This document shows, one piece after another, positions 33,859 to 42,627 of a DNA stretch of 64,000 bases. The notes below the pieces were generated by a model. The model did no database searches and had not been told where the DNA came from. It saw nothing but the letters and a program-made list of their open reading frames with translations. Position numbers and translations under genes: made by a program. Numbering within the stretch: position 1 is the stretch's first letter; each line of letters begins with the position of its first letter. This stretch comes from an uncultured Lachnospiraceae bacterium. Lineage in GTDB: Bacteria > Bacillota > Clostridia > Lachnospirales > Lachnospiraceae. Where the stretch lies: positions 1 through 64,000 of the forward strand of contig CAMRSM010000026.1 of NCBI GenBank assembly GCA_947053345.1, given 5' to 3'.

Positions 33859-34707
33859 ATGGAAAAGTTAAAAAAACATCGTATCCGCATCGTCACCCTG
33901 ATTCTGTGCATACTGCTCACCTTAATCTGCGTGACACCGATGCTATTCTCCTTCTTTACCTCGGTAAGGTCGGAACTTGAGATTATGACGGGCGGTTTTT
34001 CCTTCTTCCCGGATAAAATCACGTTCGAAAACTACAAGGAACTTTTCGGGTCGGAATACTCTGCCAGCTACCCTATTATGAAATGGTTCGGGAACTCCCT
34101 TTTTGTAGCTGTTATGCAGACAGTACTTGTGGTGTTAATCTCCTCCACATCGGCTTACGCCTATGCCAGACTTGATTTTCGGGGAAAGAATGTACTCTTC
34201 TGGTTCCTGATGGCAACCATGACCTTCCCGGCGGTTATCAATATTATACCGCTTTACAAAATCTGCCAGACACTAGGAATTGTGGATACCATGTGGGCAC
34301 TTATCCTGCCGAATGTTGCGGGCGTGTTCAATATCTTTTTGATAAGACAGTTTATGTCCGGCATCCCTAAGGAACTTGACGAGGCAGCAATGATTGACGG
34401 GGCGAACAAGTTCCAGATTTATTACAAGCTTATCCTGCCGCTGTGCCTGCCCGTTCTGATCGTGGTGGCAATGTTCGCGTTTACCGGAGCCTGGAACGAT
34501 TACCTCTGGCCTTCCATCGTTATGAACAGCGTGGATAAACTGACCATCACACCGGGTATGCAAAGGATCAAGAGCAGCTTTAACACCATGCACGGCCACG
34601 CCATCGCGGGCGGTTTTATCTCGGTCATCCCGACATTTATCGTGTATCTGTTCGCGCAGAAGCATTTTATGAAGGGTATGCAGATGCAGGCGGGCGTTAA
34701 AGGCTAA
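33859..34707 (+). CDS. Sugar ABC transporter permease (MalG/UgpE type)
   Basis: A 282-residue permease with six spans. The EAA loop is LDEAAMIDGANKFQIYYKLILPL. AAGGAGG precedes the start. With the permease at 32947 it forms the membrane channel of a CUT1-family importer. The C-terminal AQKHFMKGMQMQAGVKG is the common ending of this subfamily, close to that of arabino- and xylo-oligosaccharide importers. Confidence 0.95.
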   Translation: MEKLKKHRIRIVTLILCILLTLICVTPMLFSFFTSVRSELEIMTGGFSFFPDKITFENYKELFGSEYSASYPIMKWFGNSLFVAVMQTVLVVLISSTSAYAYARLDFRGKNVLFWFLMATMTFPAVINIIPLYKICQTLGIVDTMWALILPNVAGVFNIFLIRQFMSGIPKELDEAAMIDGANKFQIYYKLILPLCLPVLIVVAMFAFTGAWNDYLWPSIVMNSVDKLTITPGMQRIKSSFNTMHGHAIAGGFISVIPTFIVYLFAQKHFMKGMQMQAGVKG

Positions 34708-35007
34708 AAATAAGAGGTCTTTGTTCCTTATTTAACCTGATACAAAGATGCTTCCCTTACCCACCGCTCTCATCTTTACGACTTAGAAGCGGGGACTTCT
34801 TTGATGGGGTAAGATATCAAATCCTGCCCCGTACACTAAAACCACTATTTAGATAAAAACCCTTATAAACATGGATATCCCAAAAATATCAGGAAACATT
34901 CCGAAAATCGGAAAGCTCCAGTAAATGGTTCCAAAAAAGAAAACTTTCTAAAAACACCAAAGAACGCAATATAATCAATGATATTAAAAATATAAAGGAG
35001 GCGGCAT
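34708..35007 (+). other. Spacer before GH2 gene with IS200/IS605-like hairpin
   Basis: No gene. CTTACCC (34757-34763) and GGGGTAAG (34806-34813) bracket an inner pairing of CCGCT and AGCGGGG. The layout resembles IS200/IS605 ends, but nothing else of such an element remains. TATAAT at 34970-34975 just before AAAGGAGG may be a promoter -10 for the GH2 gene, with only a weak -35. Confidence 0.3.
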
Positions 35008-36816
35008 ATGCAGACCGGAAATATACCGAGACCGGAATACCCAAGACCGGATTTTAAAAGGGAATCCTTTCAGAACCTGAACGGGGAGTGGGAATTTGCC
35101 TTTGACGACGCAGATCTCGGCATAAAAGAAAAATGGTACATGGCGGCAACCCTCTCTCGCAGGATTACCGTGCCTTACGTATATCAGTGCGAGATGTCAG
35201 GAATCGGGGAACGTGACTTTCACAATGTCGTTTGGTATAAAAAACAAGTTACCATCACAAAGGAAGCGGGCAAGGAGCGCGTTATCCTGCACTTTGGAGC
35301 GGCGGACTACAAGGCGATGGTATGGGTCAACGGAAACTTTGCCGGGGAACACTCTGGCGGGAACACCCCGTTCGCATTTGATATTACAGAAGATGTATTT
35401 TTTGATGCCGAAAATACAATTGCAGTGCGCGTTATGGACGATGCGCTCGACCTTGAACTTCCGCGCGGAAAACAATACTGGAAGGGCGAGTCAGAAGGGA
35501 TTTTCTACACCGGAACCACCGGAATCTGGCAGACTGTCTGGCTCGAGCAGGTTGCATGTGACGCTCTCAAGCGCGTCTTTATTACACCGGATGTTGACAG
35601 AAAAACAATTTCCATAAAAATGGAATTTTCCGGAAATTCCGACAAGCAGGTGCAAGTCCGCATACTCCTGAAAGGACAGGAATATATCGATGACTTAATC
35701 CGCGTACATAAAAACCGCGCGGAGCGGGCATTCCGTCTTGACCAGAGCATCTCGCTTGACTGGAACCATCAGGAATCCCTTGTCTGGTCGCCGGAAAATC
35801 CTGTTTTGTTCGACCTGGAATTTACGGTATTTGCAGGCGGTAAAGTGACAGACTGTGTGGAAAGCTACTGCGCGCTGCGCAAAGTTTCTGTCACAAACGG
35901 GAAATTTATGTTAAACAACCGCCCTTACTACCAGAAAATGCTCCTCGACCAGGGATACTGGAAGCCGTCCCTGATGACCGCGCCGACGGACGATGATTTC
36001 GTCAAGGATATCAAAGCCTGCAAGGCGATGGGTTTTAACGGCGTTCGCAAACACCAGAAAGCAGAAGACCCGCGCTACCTCTACCACGCTGACCGCCTCG
36101 GTCTTATCGTGTGGGGGGAATATTCCTCCGCCTACGTATATTCCCGCGATTTCGCCTGCAATATGGCGAGGGAATGGGCGGAAATCATAGAGCGCGATTA
36201 CAACCATCCATGCATTGTATGCTGGGTTCCGCTCAACGAATCATGGGGAGTGGACTGCATTATGAATAACGCGGAGGAACAGGATTTTTCAAGAGCCATG
36301 TATTATCTGACAAAATCCCTTGACCAGACCCGCTGCGTTATCTCAAATGACGGCTGGGACCACACCGTTTCCGACATGCTCACCATCCACGACTACGAAG
36401 GGTCTTACCCGGTTTTAAAGGAGCGCTACGGCGGGGATATCAACCGGATTCTCGATAGCACCCCTGGAAGCCGCACGCTATATGCGCAGGGAAACCGCTA
36501 TGGCGGCGAGCCGATTATCGTTTCGGAATTCGGCGGGGTTTCCTACCAGAAGACAGAGGACGTAAAGGGTTGGGGGTACACGGCTGCCAGCTCGGACGAA
36601 GATTTCCTAAAGCGTTACCGGGCAGTGGTCGCAGCCATGCTTGAATCCCCGCATGTCCAGGGCTTTGTGTACACGCAGCTTAGCGATGTCGAACAGGAAA
36701 CAAACGGTCTTCTCACTTATGAACGGGAATTTAAGGTTGACCCGGAATTGATCCGGCGCATCAATATGTCAGGCAGGGATGCTGCCTGCGGAAAGGAAGG
36801 GGAAGATGAAGCTTAG
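35008..36816 (+). CDS. Glycoside hydrolase family 2 protein
   Basis: A 602-residue enzyme without signal peptide, thus cytosolic. The N-terminal sugar-binding jelly roll (about 15-185) has FQNLNGEWEFAFDDADLG and GTTGIWQTVWLE, typical of GH2 beta-glycosidases. An immunoglobulin-like domain follows, then a TIM barrel with the acid/base Glu in VPLNESWG (near 411) and the nucleophile in IVSEFGG (near 510). The family covers beta-galactosidases, glucuronidases and mannosidases; it is short like arabino- or galactoside-acting members. It probably processes the oligosaccharide taken up by the importer. It overlaps the GH43 gene by 11 bases. Confidence 0.92.
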   Translation: MQTGNIPRPEYPRPDFKRESFQNLNGEWEFAFDDADLGIKEKWYMAATLSRRITVPYVYQCEMSGIGERDFHNVVWYKKQVTITKEAGKERVILHFGAADYKAMVWVNGNFAGEHSGGNTPFAFDITEDVFFDAENTIAVRVMDDALDLELPRGKQYWKGESEGIFYTGTTGIWQTVWLEQVACDALKRVFITPDVDRKTISIKMEFSGNSDKQVQVRILLKGQEYIDDLIRVHKNRAERAFRLDQSISLDWNHQESLVWSPENPVLFDLEFTVFAGGKVTDCVESYCALRKVSVTNGKFMLNNRPYYQKMLLDQGYWKPSLMTAPTDDDFVKDIKACKAMGFNGVRKHQKAEDPRYLYHADRLGLIVWGEYSSAYVYSRDFACNMAREWAEIIERDYNHPCIVCWVPLNESWGVDCIMNNAEEQDFSRAMYYLTKSLDQTRCVISNDGWDHTVSDMLTIHDYEGSYPVLKERYGGDINRILDSTPGSRTLYAQGNRYGGEPIIVSEFGGVSYQKTEDVKGWGYTAASSDEDFLKRYRAVVAAMLESPHVQGFVYTQLSDVEQETNGLLTYEREFKVDPELIRRINMSGRDAACGKEGEDEA

Positions 36817-38269
36817 CAGATTATTGCTGGGGGCATCGGCACTTGTTATGGCACTTTCTCTAAACGCCTGCGGAAAACAGGTCACATTAAAAGATAACTC
36901 CGCACTAAAACAATACACCTACACAAACGGGAACCAGATCACCAATATCGGCGACCCATACCTGTTCACCCACGATGGGAAATATTACTGTACCGCCACG
37001 GAATCCGGCACATACTATGGGCTTTATGAATCGGAGGATTTAAATTCCTGGAACCGGCTGACCAATATCTTTTATTGCAGCGGCACGGAGGGCTGGGTGC
37101 GGGGCAGCCTGTGGCAGCCCCAGATCGTGGTGGGCTCCGACGGGAAATTCTATCTTTACTACTGCGGTCAGAACGACGACAAGAGCCTGCGCATCGGCGT
37201 GGCGGTATCCGATGTGCTGACCGGCCCTTACACCGACGTGCACGGCGCGCCCCTGTTTGACTTAGGCTACGCAAATATTGACCCGAATTTCTATATGGAT
37301 GACGACGGGCGGATGTACCTGTATTATTCGAGGGACTGCTCGGAAAATGTGGTGGACGGACACCATGTCAGCCAGATTTATGTTGTGGAGATGGAGGACT
37401 ATACCCACGTTAAGGAAGGTGCCGAACATATCCTCTGCATCACACCGCAACAGCCCTGGGAACTTTTAAATAACGCGGATTACCAGTGGAATGAAGGACC
37501 GGATATACTGAAAAAAGACGGGACATATTACCTGTTTTACTCCGGCGGCTTTTACGGCGACCGCTCCTATTCCATGGGCTACGCAACCTCATCTTCCCCG
37601 CTTGGTCCGTTTACAAAATATGAGGGGAACCCGATTATTTCCACCACGGAAAACGCGTCCGGTCCAGGCAACAACAGCTTTTTCTACACATTGGACGGCA
37701 GGGAACTTTTCAACGCCTACCACACCCACACAGTAGTTGCCATGGCGGGCGGCAACCGCAAACTCACAATCGACCGGTGCGGCTTCCGCGAGGACGGCAC
37801 ATTCTACATGAACGGTCCGACCACAACCATGCAGCCGGCATCTTCCGGGGAGAGCGCCCTCACAAAAGTGGAGGGAAACTTTACGGTTTCAGCTTCCTCC
37901 ACGGCGGCAGGAAAACCGGAGGCAGTGCTTGACGGGGAATTTTCCGCCACCGCAAGCGGCAAGGAGCGAGAATGGTGCGCCGAGGACGGCAAGAAGGCAT
38001 CAATCACCATCGACTTTGGGGAGGAGAAAGAAATCGACTGCCTGTTTTTATACCGCTCCTACGAGGATGCAGCAACACCGAAGGAAGTAAAAATCACATT
38101 CAGCGACGGCAGCGTGATCGACCATGTGGAATTTTCAGAAGACAGCGCCGAGGCAACGATACTGTATTTTGACACCGTAACCACAAAGAGCGTGAAGATT
38201 GAAGTGCGTGATATGGGCAACGCAAAGCGCTTTGCACTTGCGGAGGTGGGGATCTACCGGATTCCTTAA
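36806..38269 (+). CDS. GH43 lipoprotein with C-terminal F5/8-type domain
   Basis: About 487 residues from MKLSRLLLG, with GGAAGGGGAAG before it. The signal ends in a lipobox (ALSLNAC), so the enzyme is membrane-anchored outside. The five-bladed beta-propeller carries the three catalytic acids: Asp in IGDPYLF (base), Asp in NIDPNFY and Glu in WNEGPDI (acid). Residues from about 360 form a discoidin-like domain (AVLDGEFSAT, KKASITIDFGEEKEIDCLFLYRS), a carbohydrate-binding module. GH43 enzymes split arabinofuranosyl or xylosyl links. It acts outside the cell to feed the importer. Confidence 0.93.
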   Translation: MKLSRLLLGASALVMALSLNACGKQVTLKDNSALKQYTYTNGNQITNIGDPYLFTHDGKYYCTATESGTYYGLYESEDLNSWNRLTNIFYCSGTEGWVRGSLWQPQIVVGSDGKFYLYYCGQNDDKSLRIGVAVSDVLTGPYTDVHGAPLFDLGYANIDPNFYMDDDGRMYLYYSRDCSENVVDGHHVSQIYVVEMEDYTHVKEGAEHILCITPQQPWELLNNADYQWNEGPDILKKDGTYYLFYSGGFYGDRSYSMGYATSSSPLGPFTKYEGNPIISTTENASGPGNNSFFYTLDGRELFNAYHTHTVVAMAGGNRKLTIDRCGFREDGTFYMNGPTTTMQPASSGESALTKVEGNFTVSASSTAAGKPEAVLDGEFSATASGKEREWCAEDGKKASITIDFGEEKEIDCLFLYRSYEDAATPKEVKITFSDGSVIDHVEFSEDSAEATILYFDTVTTKSVKIEVRDMGNAKRFALAEVGIYRIP

Positions 38270-38576
38270 AACTGAAAATGTGAAATAAAAATTCCTGATG
38301 TCTGCGCGGGGAAAGTGCCGGCAACATGCGATGCAAATTCCCTCGTATCCGCGCAGAAAACACCAACAGTATGTGGTGAGGACACGCAAATCCGGTCTTG
38401 ATCTTGATCTCCGTCTTAGTGGGAAGAGAGCAAACTGCATGGGGCGTTTATAGGAATTGTACATTCAATACGGAATAACACATCCGACACGGATAGGAAA
38501 GAGAACCAGAACGGTATATACAGCATAAATTTGCTGGATATATAAACAATTCAATATCAAGAATGGAGGAATTGAT
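38270..38576 (+). other. Spacer with stem-loop after GH43 gene
   Basis: TCTGCGCGG (38301-38309) and CCGCGCAGA (38349-38357) are perfect nine-base arms around 39 bases. No T-run follows, so it is more likely a mRNA-protecting or attenuating hairpin than a terminator. The remainder, up to AATGGAGGAATT before the LamG gene, is AT-rich and could hold a promoter of its own. Confidence 0.45.
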
Positions 38577-39455
38577 ATGAAAAAGAAGATTTTAGCAATG
38601 GCAACCTGTGTACTTTTAGCACTGTCTGCAACCACAACCGCATATGCTGCGCCTTCGGTTAAACCGGTGGAAAGCTTTGGTTTTGAGAAGGAAGGCGAGA
38701 TGGAGATTTCCGGCGGTTCCATCACAAAAGATTCCGACCGCGGCAGCGTCCTGACCTTAAACGGCGGCGCAAAAGGCTCAAGCTTCGCAAAAGCGGATTC
38801 CGATGTCTACAAAAATACGGACTGGACGGATGGCATGACCATCGCGTTCTGGGTAAAGGCTGCGGATTCCACACCGGGCATCTCCCCGCTGTACTCCTTC
38901 AGCATTGCCGACCACGGCAGCGAGGGCTATATCGCAACAACGGATTCCCTTGAGATCGCAATCAACAGCGACGGAAATTCCGGTATGGCAGAATACCCTA
39001 GAGTATGGGCAGACCCATCGGTTGTGGACGGCACAGCACAGCCGGTTTTAACTGCCGGGAAATGGCAGCATGTGGCGGTAACACTCTCCGCATCCGGCAT
39101 GACCGTATACCTTGACGGCGAGAAATACAGCGACCCGGTATTAGGCCCTTCGTCAGCAAACTTCAAACTTTTCACCTCCCAGATACAGTATTGTTACGGC
39201 TTGCAGCTCGGCAACTGGAATTGCGGATGGTGGGAGGAGATCGGCTCATTTTCCGGCTCCTACGATGATGTATATGTGTTTAACAAGTCTTTAAGCCAGA
39301 GTGAAGTGAAGGATGTGATGAACGCAAAATACAGCGATATGACATCCTCCGGGAGCAGCCAGACAGTTATAATCGTTGTGGCAGTCGTTGCAGTTGTAGT
39401 TATTGCCGCTGCTGTGATAATGGTTGCAGCAAAAAAGAAGAAGAATACGAAATAG
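38577..39455 (+). CDS. Secreted LamG-domain protein with C-terminal membrane anchor
   Basis: A 292-residue surface protein. A signal peptide ends near AYA (residue 24). Residues about 30-250 form a concanavalin-like LamG fold (GMTIAFWVKAADS, WQHVAVTLSASGMTVYLDG, GSYDDVYVFNKSL). It ends in one membrane span (about 263-285) and a positive tail AKKKKNTK, so it is tethered with the lectin outside. No catalytic motif is seen. Next to the GH43 lipoprotein it may hold the polysaccharide at the cell surface; this role is inferred. Confidence 0.85.
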   Translation: MKKKILAMATCVLLALSATTTAYAAPSVKPVESFGFEKEGEMEISGGSITKDSDRGSVLTLNGGAKGSSFAKADSDVYKNTDWTDGMTIAFWVKAADSTPGISPLYSFSIADHGSEGYIATTDSLEIAINSDGNSGMAEYPRVWADPSVVDGTAQPVLTAGKWQHVAVTLSASGMTVYLDGEKYSDPVLGPSSANFKLFTSQIQYCYGLQLGNWNCGWWEEIGSFSGSYDDVYVFNKSLSQSEVKDVMNAKYSDMTSSGSSQTVIIVVAVVAVVVIAAAVIMVAAKKKKNTK

Positions 39456-39546
39456 GAAAAAGCGGACGGTCATCGTTGCGATAACGGACATCATTTCCCT
39501 TATTGCTGCTTTTTGTGGGCTTTCCTTTTTTCTCGCTATAATAATA

Positions 39547-39596
39547 CCTCCAAACTGAGTAATCTTATCTTACATCCGTTTGGAGGTTTACACAAA
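39547..39596. terminator. Inverted repeat between converging genes
   Basis: CCTCCAAAC (39547-39555) pairs with GTTTGGAGG (39588-39596). It lies between the converging LamG and M29 peptidase genes. A T-run is poor (GTTTACAC) on the plus strand, so its role as a terminator is tentative. A T-rich stretch CTTTCCTTTTTT lies at 39521-39532. Confidence 0.4.
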
Positions 39597-39661
39597 CTTT
39601 GGGATAATCCCAAAATCCGTGAAAAAGCAGAATGCCTGTTTATATTGCTGCTCTCCAATTA

Positions 39662-40645
39662 TTAAACTATTCTGCCGCGGCCAACAAAATCAATATGATC
39701 CGAAGCCTCATTTTTACCACCGAACATATGATTGGAGCCAACCGCAATATGAAAAGTGCCGCACACTTTTTCATCTAAAACAGTATAGCCGCATAAATCT
39801 GTCACATTAGGGTTCATACCAAAGCCAAGCTCGCAGACAACCCTGTTTTCCTGTGGCTGTTTCTCAAAAAAGGCGGTGACTTCCGGTTGGCTGCTTCCGC
39901 TTATCCGACCATCCTTAATATGCAGAAGGACATTCTCGTATTTAACACCGTCAAGGTAAAAAACTTCAAAATAAACCGTACCTTGTGTTTTGTCCTCGAC
40001 CGGGGCAATGTAAATCTCACCGCACGGAAGATCCCCATCACCGGCATCAATATGCCACACTCTATCCGTCAGCTCAAAAGAAAGCTCACAATTCTCCCCT
40101 GTATGAAGCTGCACTTTATCAATTCCCTCAAAACGGTCTTTTGCCTGCCTGCAAGCCTCATAAACAGCAGTATAATCAACGTCATATGCCCTCTCCATAC
40201 GCTGAATATAATCCTGCGGATCAAGGCCGGATTCCTCTGCGTTTGCCTCGGTTGGTATCCTGATTTGTGTAAATCGTTTACAGTTCATAAGTTTTGAAAA
40301 AAGCTGAGCCATATATCTGCGGTAAAGCTCAAACTTATCATCATCAATCTCATAACCGAGAATAACAGGACGATAGGCAAAAACATCAAGCACCGCATCA
40401 AATTTGGCGAAAAAATCAAAATATCGCTCATTAAAACAGCTTTCTTTTGCTGAAATGAAGATATCCCGATTTACTGACCGGGACTGCTGCACCAATATGG
40501 GTGTCGCCCCGTTTTCCGCAACGGCCACCATAAAGTTGTTTGCAATCTCTTTGTCCGCATCCTCTCCCCAGAAATGAACAAGGATCATTTCACCGGAAGA
40601 TACGCCGCTGGCTTTCACAATTTTAGATATCGTTTTTCTGTCCAT
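39662..40645 (-). CDS. M29 family aminopeptidase-like protein
   Basis: A 327-residue cytosolic protein. The metal-ligand motifs of M29 (thermophilic metalloprotease, AmpS) are seen: GDLPCGEIYIAPVED, CELGFGMNPNV and GTFHIAVGSNHMFGG followed by SDHIDFVG. It is shorter than the usual roughly 370-410 residues: the C-terminal strand that normally carries YVDGE-type sequence is missing after HIDFVGRGRIV. GGAGG lies ten bases upstream. Peptide removal from the N-terminus is the expected activity. It stands alone on its strand downstream of the ABC half-exporters. Confidence 0.75.
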   Translation of the reverse strand: MDRKTISKIVKASGVSSGEMILVHFWGEDADKEIANNFMVAVAENGATPILVQQSRSVNRDIFISAKESCFNERYFDFFAKFDAVLDVFAYRPVILGYEIDDDKFELYRRYMAQLFSKLMNCKRFTQIRIPTEANAEESGLDPQDYIQRMERAYDVDYTAVYEACRQAKDRFEGIDKVQLHTGENCELSFELTDRVWHIDAGDGDLPCGEIYIAPVEDKTQGTVYFEVFYLDGVKYENVLLHIKDGRISGSSQPEVTAFFEKQPQENRVVCELGFGMNPNVTDLCGYTVLDEKVCGTFHIAVGSNHMFGGKNEASDHIDFVGRGRIV

Positions 40646-40833
40646 ATAATTTCAAACCTCCATTCCGGTTTTCATCATATCACAGTAAACGAAAAATTTC
40701 AAGTCTGATTTTATAATTATCTAATCAGATTGAAAAGCCGCGCTTACGGAATGCGCCATAATATGGTTTTTCTCTATAAACAAGGGATATTAACGCAAAG
40801 GAAAACCACTTTAGAATCAATAATATTTATTTT

Positions 40834-42627
40834 TTATTGTACCCCACTTATGATTGCCATCCTTTCGATCTGTTCCCTTAACATCTTCTCATAGCGTCCC
40901 TTTTTTAATACCAATTCTTTTGGTGAACCAAATTCTACAATACTGCCATTCTCAAAAAAATATACCATATCGACATTTTTTGTATATGCCAGATTATGGG
41001 TAACCATAATCACGGTCTTTCCTTCCGCGATACGGTTGATCTTGTCAATCAACTCATTTTCTGCAATCGGATCAAGATTGGCAGACGGCTCATCAAGAAT
41101 TAAAATCGCTTTTTCCTTTGCATATGCCCTTGCAACCGCAAGCCTCTGTTGTTCCCCGCCCGAAAGACTTACCCCTCCTTTTAAAAATTCTCCCGTCAAA
41201 ACAGTATGAATCCCATTCGGTAAAGCGTTTATCTTTTTCTCTAAACCTGCAAAACAAATCGCCTCCTCAAGCCTTTCCGTATCCATGCTGTCTGTATCCG
41301 CAGATATATTTTCTAGTATGGAAAGCGGAAATATTTTATAATCCTGCAACATTGTACTAAACAGTTCATTACAGGTCTCAACCGAAGCATCCGGATGAAA
41401 ATATTCCAGCCTCCCCTTGCAAGGAGCATATAACCCCAGAAGCAGTTTTATGAACGTACTCTTTCCGGATCCATTTTCCCCCACGATTGCGATTTTTTTG
41501 CCAGAAAGCAATTCCATGCATATATCTCTTACTATCTCATCCTTCCCGTTATAAGAAAAGGATACCTGATCACACCTTGCATATGCAGGCTCTGCAGCAC
41601 CTGTCAAATTTTCGCCCCCATGCTGTACTTTCGGATAATCCCGCTCTTCACTATTAAGTAATTTCAAAATATTGTTGATATAATATGCATTGTTGCTTAC
41701 CTCCGGGAAAAATATAAAAATTCTTTCTACATATCCGGCTAACATTGCAAAATTAGATAAAACTAACGTAAATTCACCTACCGTTATCTTATGATTTATC
41801 AGCAATCCGACCAAAACGACAATGTTCAGCACATAAATCAATAAATCTATTGTCCCTTTCAGGAACTTGATCATGTCCTTCTGCAGTTCTTGTTTCTTGT
41901 TACCTTTCCAACGCATTTCCTTTTCCGTTTTAAATTTTTCGATAAAATAAGAGCCCACCGGATACATTTTTAATTCTCTGGCAAATTGCTTTTTATAAAA
42001 CAGATTATAAATATAAGTATCACAGCGGTCAAATTCCAGATTTCTCATATAGATCTTATAGCTTATTTTATTTTCTTTGTTTGCCAAAACACAATTTTTT
42101 ATTGCAATAAATATGATACCCAGCACAAATATAATATGTAATCTACCAAAAAGATACATTGCGGAGCAAAATACGATCACTGACGAGATAAGCCTGCATA
42201 AGCTATCCGCAAAGGAAAAAAGATTCGTGCCCTCGTTATAAATTGCATTATATAGGGTATCCTGATATCCCTCGGAATTATAGTATTCCAGCTTGTTATT
42301 TACACTTTTAGAATATACTAATTCTTTGTAATATCTACATATCTTCACCTTCTCCAGTTCATTAAATTTGTAAGTGACCCAATATCCGAATATCTTTACG
42401 GCATTACAAAATGTATGATATGCTAAAAACCATACTGCGATCTCCAATAGCTTAGGAGTTTTATAAACAACAAAATCAACGAATTTTTGATAATATAAAA
42501 TTTGAAAAACATTTCCAACCGACCCGACTACCGCTAGGATCAGATTGATCTTCAAATAATATGGTGAGGCCTTTTTTAAATATTGTGTCATTTTAAAATT
42601 TGACAACATTCGATTCTTAAATTTCAT
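40834..42627 (-). CDS. ABC half-exporter, second of pair
   Basis: About 597 residues from MKFKNRML, which has GGGAGGG upstream and overlaps the preceding gene by 11 bases. Six spans (about 20-300) precede the ATPase: Walker A GENGSGKSTFIKLL, Q-loop STMLQDYKIFP, signature VSLSGGEQQRLAVARAYA, Walker B AILILDEPSANLD and H-loop MVTHNLAY. Walker B Glu and His are intact. Low similarity of the membrane part to well-known lipid flippases suggests a peptide or RiPP exporter. It pairs with the upstream gene. Confidence 0.92.
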   Translation of the reverse strand: MKFKNRMLSNFKMTQYLKKASPYYLKINLILAVVGSVGNVFQILYYQKFVDFVVYKTPKLLEIAVWFLAYHTFCNAVKIFGYWVTYKFNELEKVKICRYYKELVYSKSVNNKLEYYNSEGYQDTLYNAIYNEGTNLFSFADSLCRLISSVIVFCSAMYLFGRLHIIFVLGIIFIAIKNCVLANKENKISYKIYMRNLEFDRCDTYIYNLFYKKQFARELKMYPVGSYFIEKFKTEKEMRWKGNKKQELQKDMIKFLKGTIDLLIYVLNIVVLVGLLINHKITVGEFTLVLSNFAMLAGYVERIFIFFPEVSNNAYYINNILKLLNSEERDYPKVQHGGENLTGAAEPAYARCDQVSFSYNGKDEIVRDICMELLSGKKIAIVGENGSGKSTFIKLLLGLYAPCKGRLEYFHPDASVETCNELFSTMLQDYKIFPLSILENISADTDSMDTERLEEAICFAGLEKKINALPNGIHTVLTGEFLKGGVSLSGGEQQRLAVARAYAKEKAILILDEPSANLDPIAENELIDKINRIAEGKTVIMVTHNLAYTKNVDMVYFFENGSIVEFGSPKELVLKKGRYEKMLREQIERMAIISGVQ

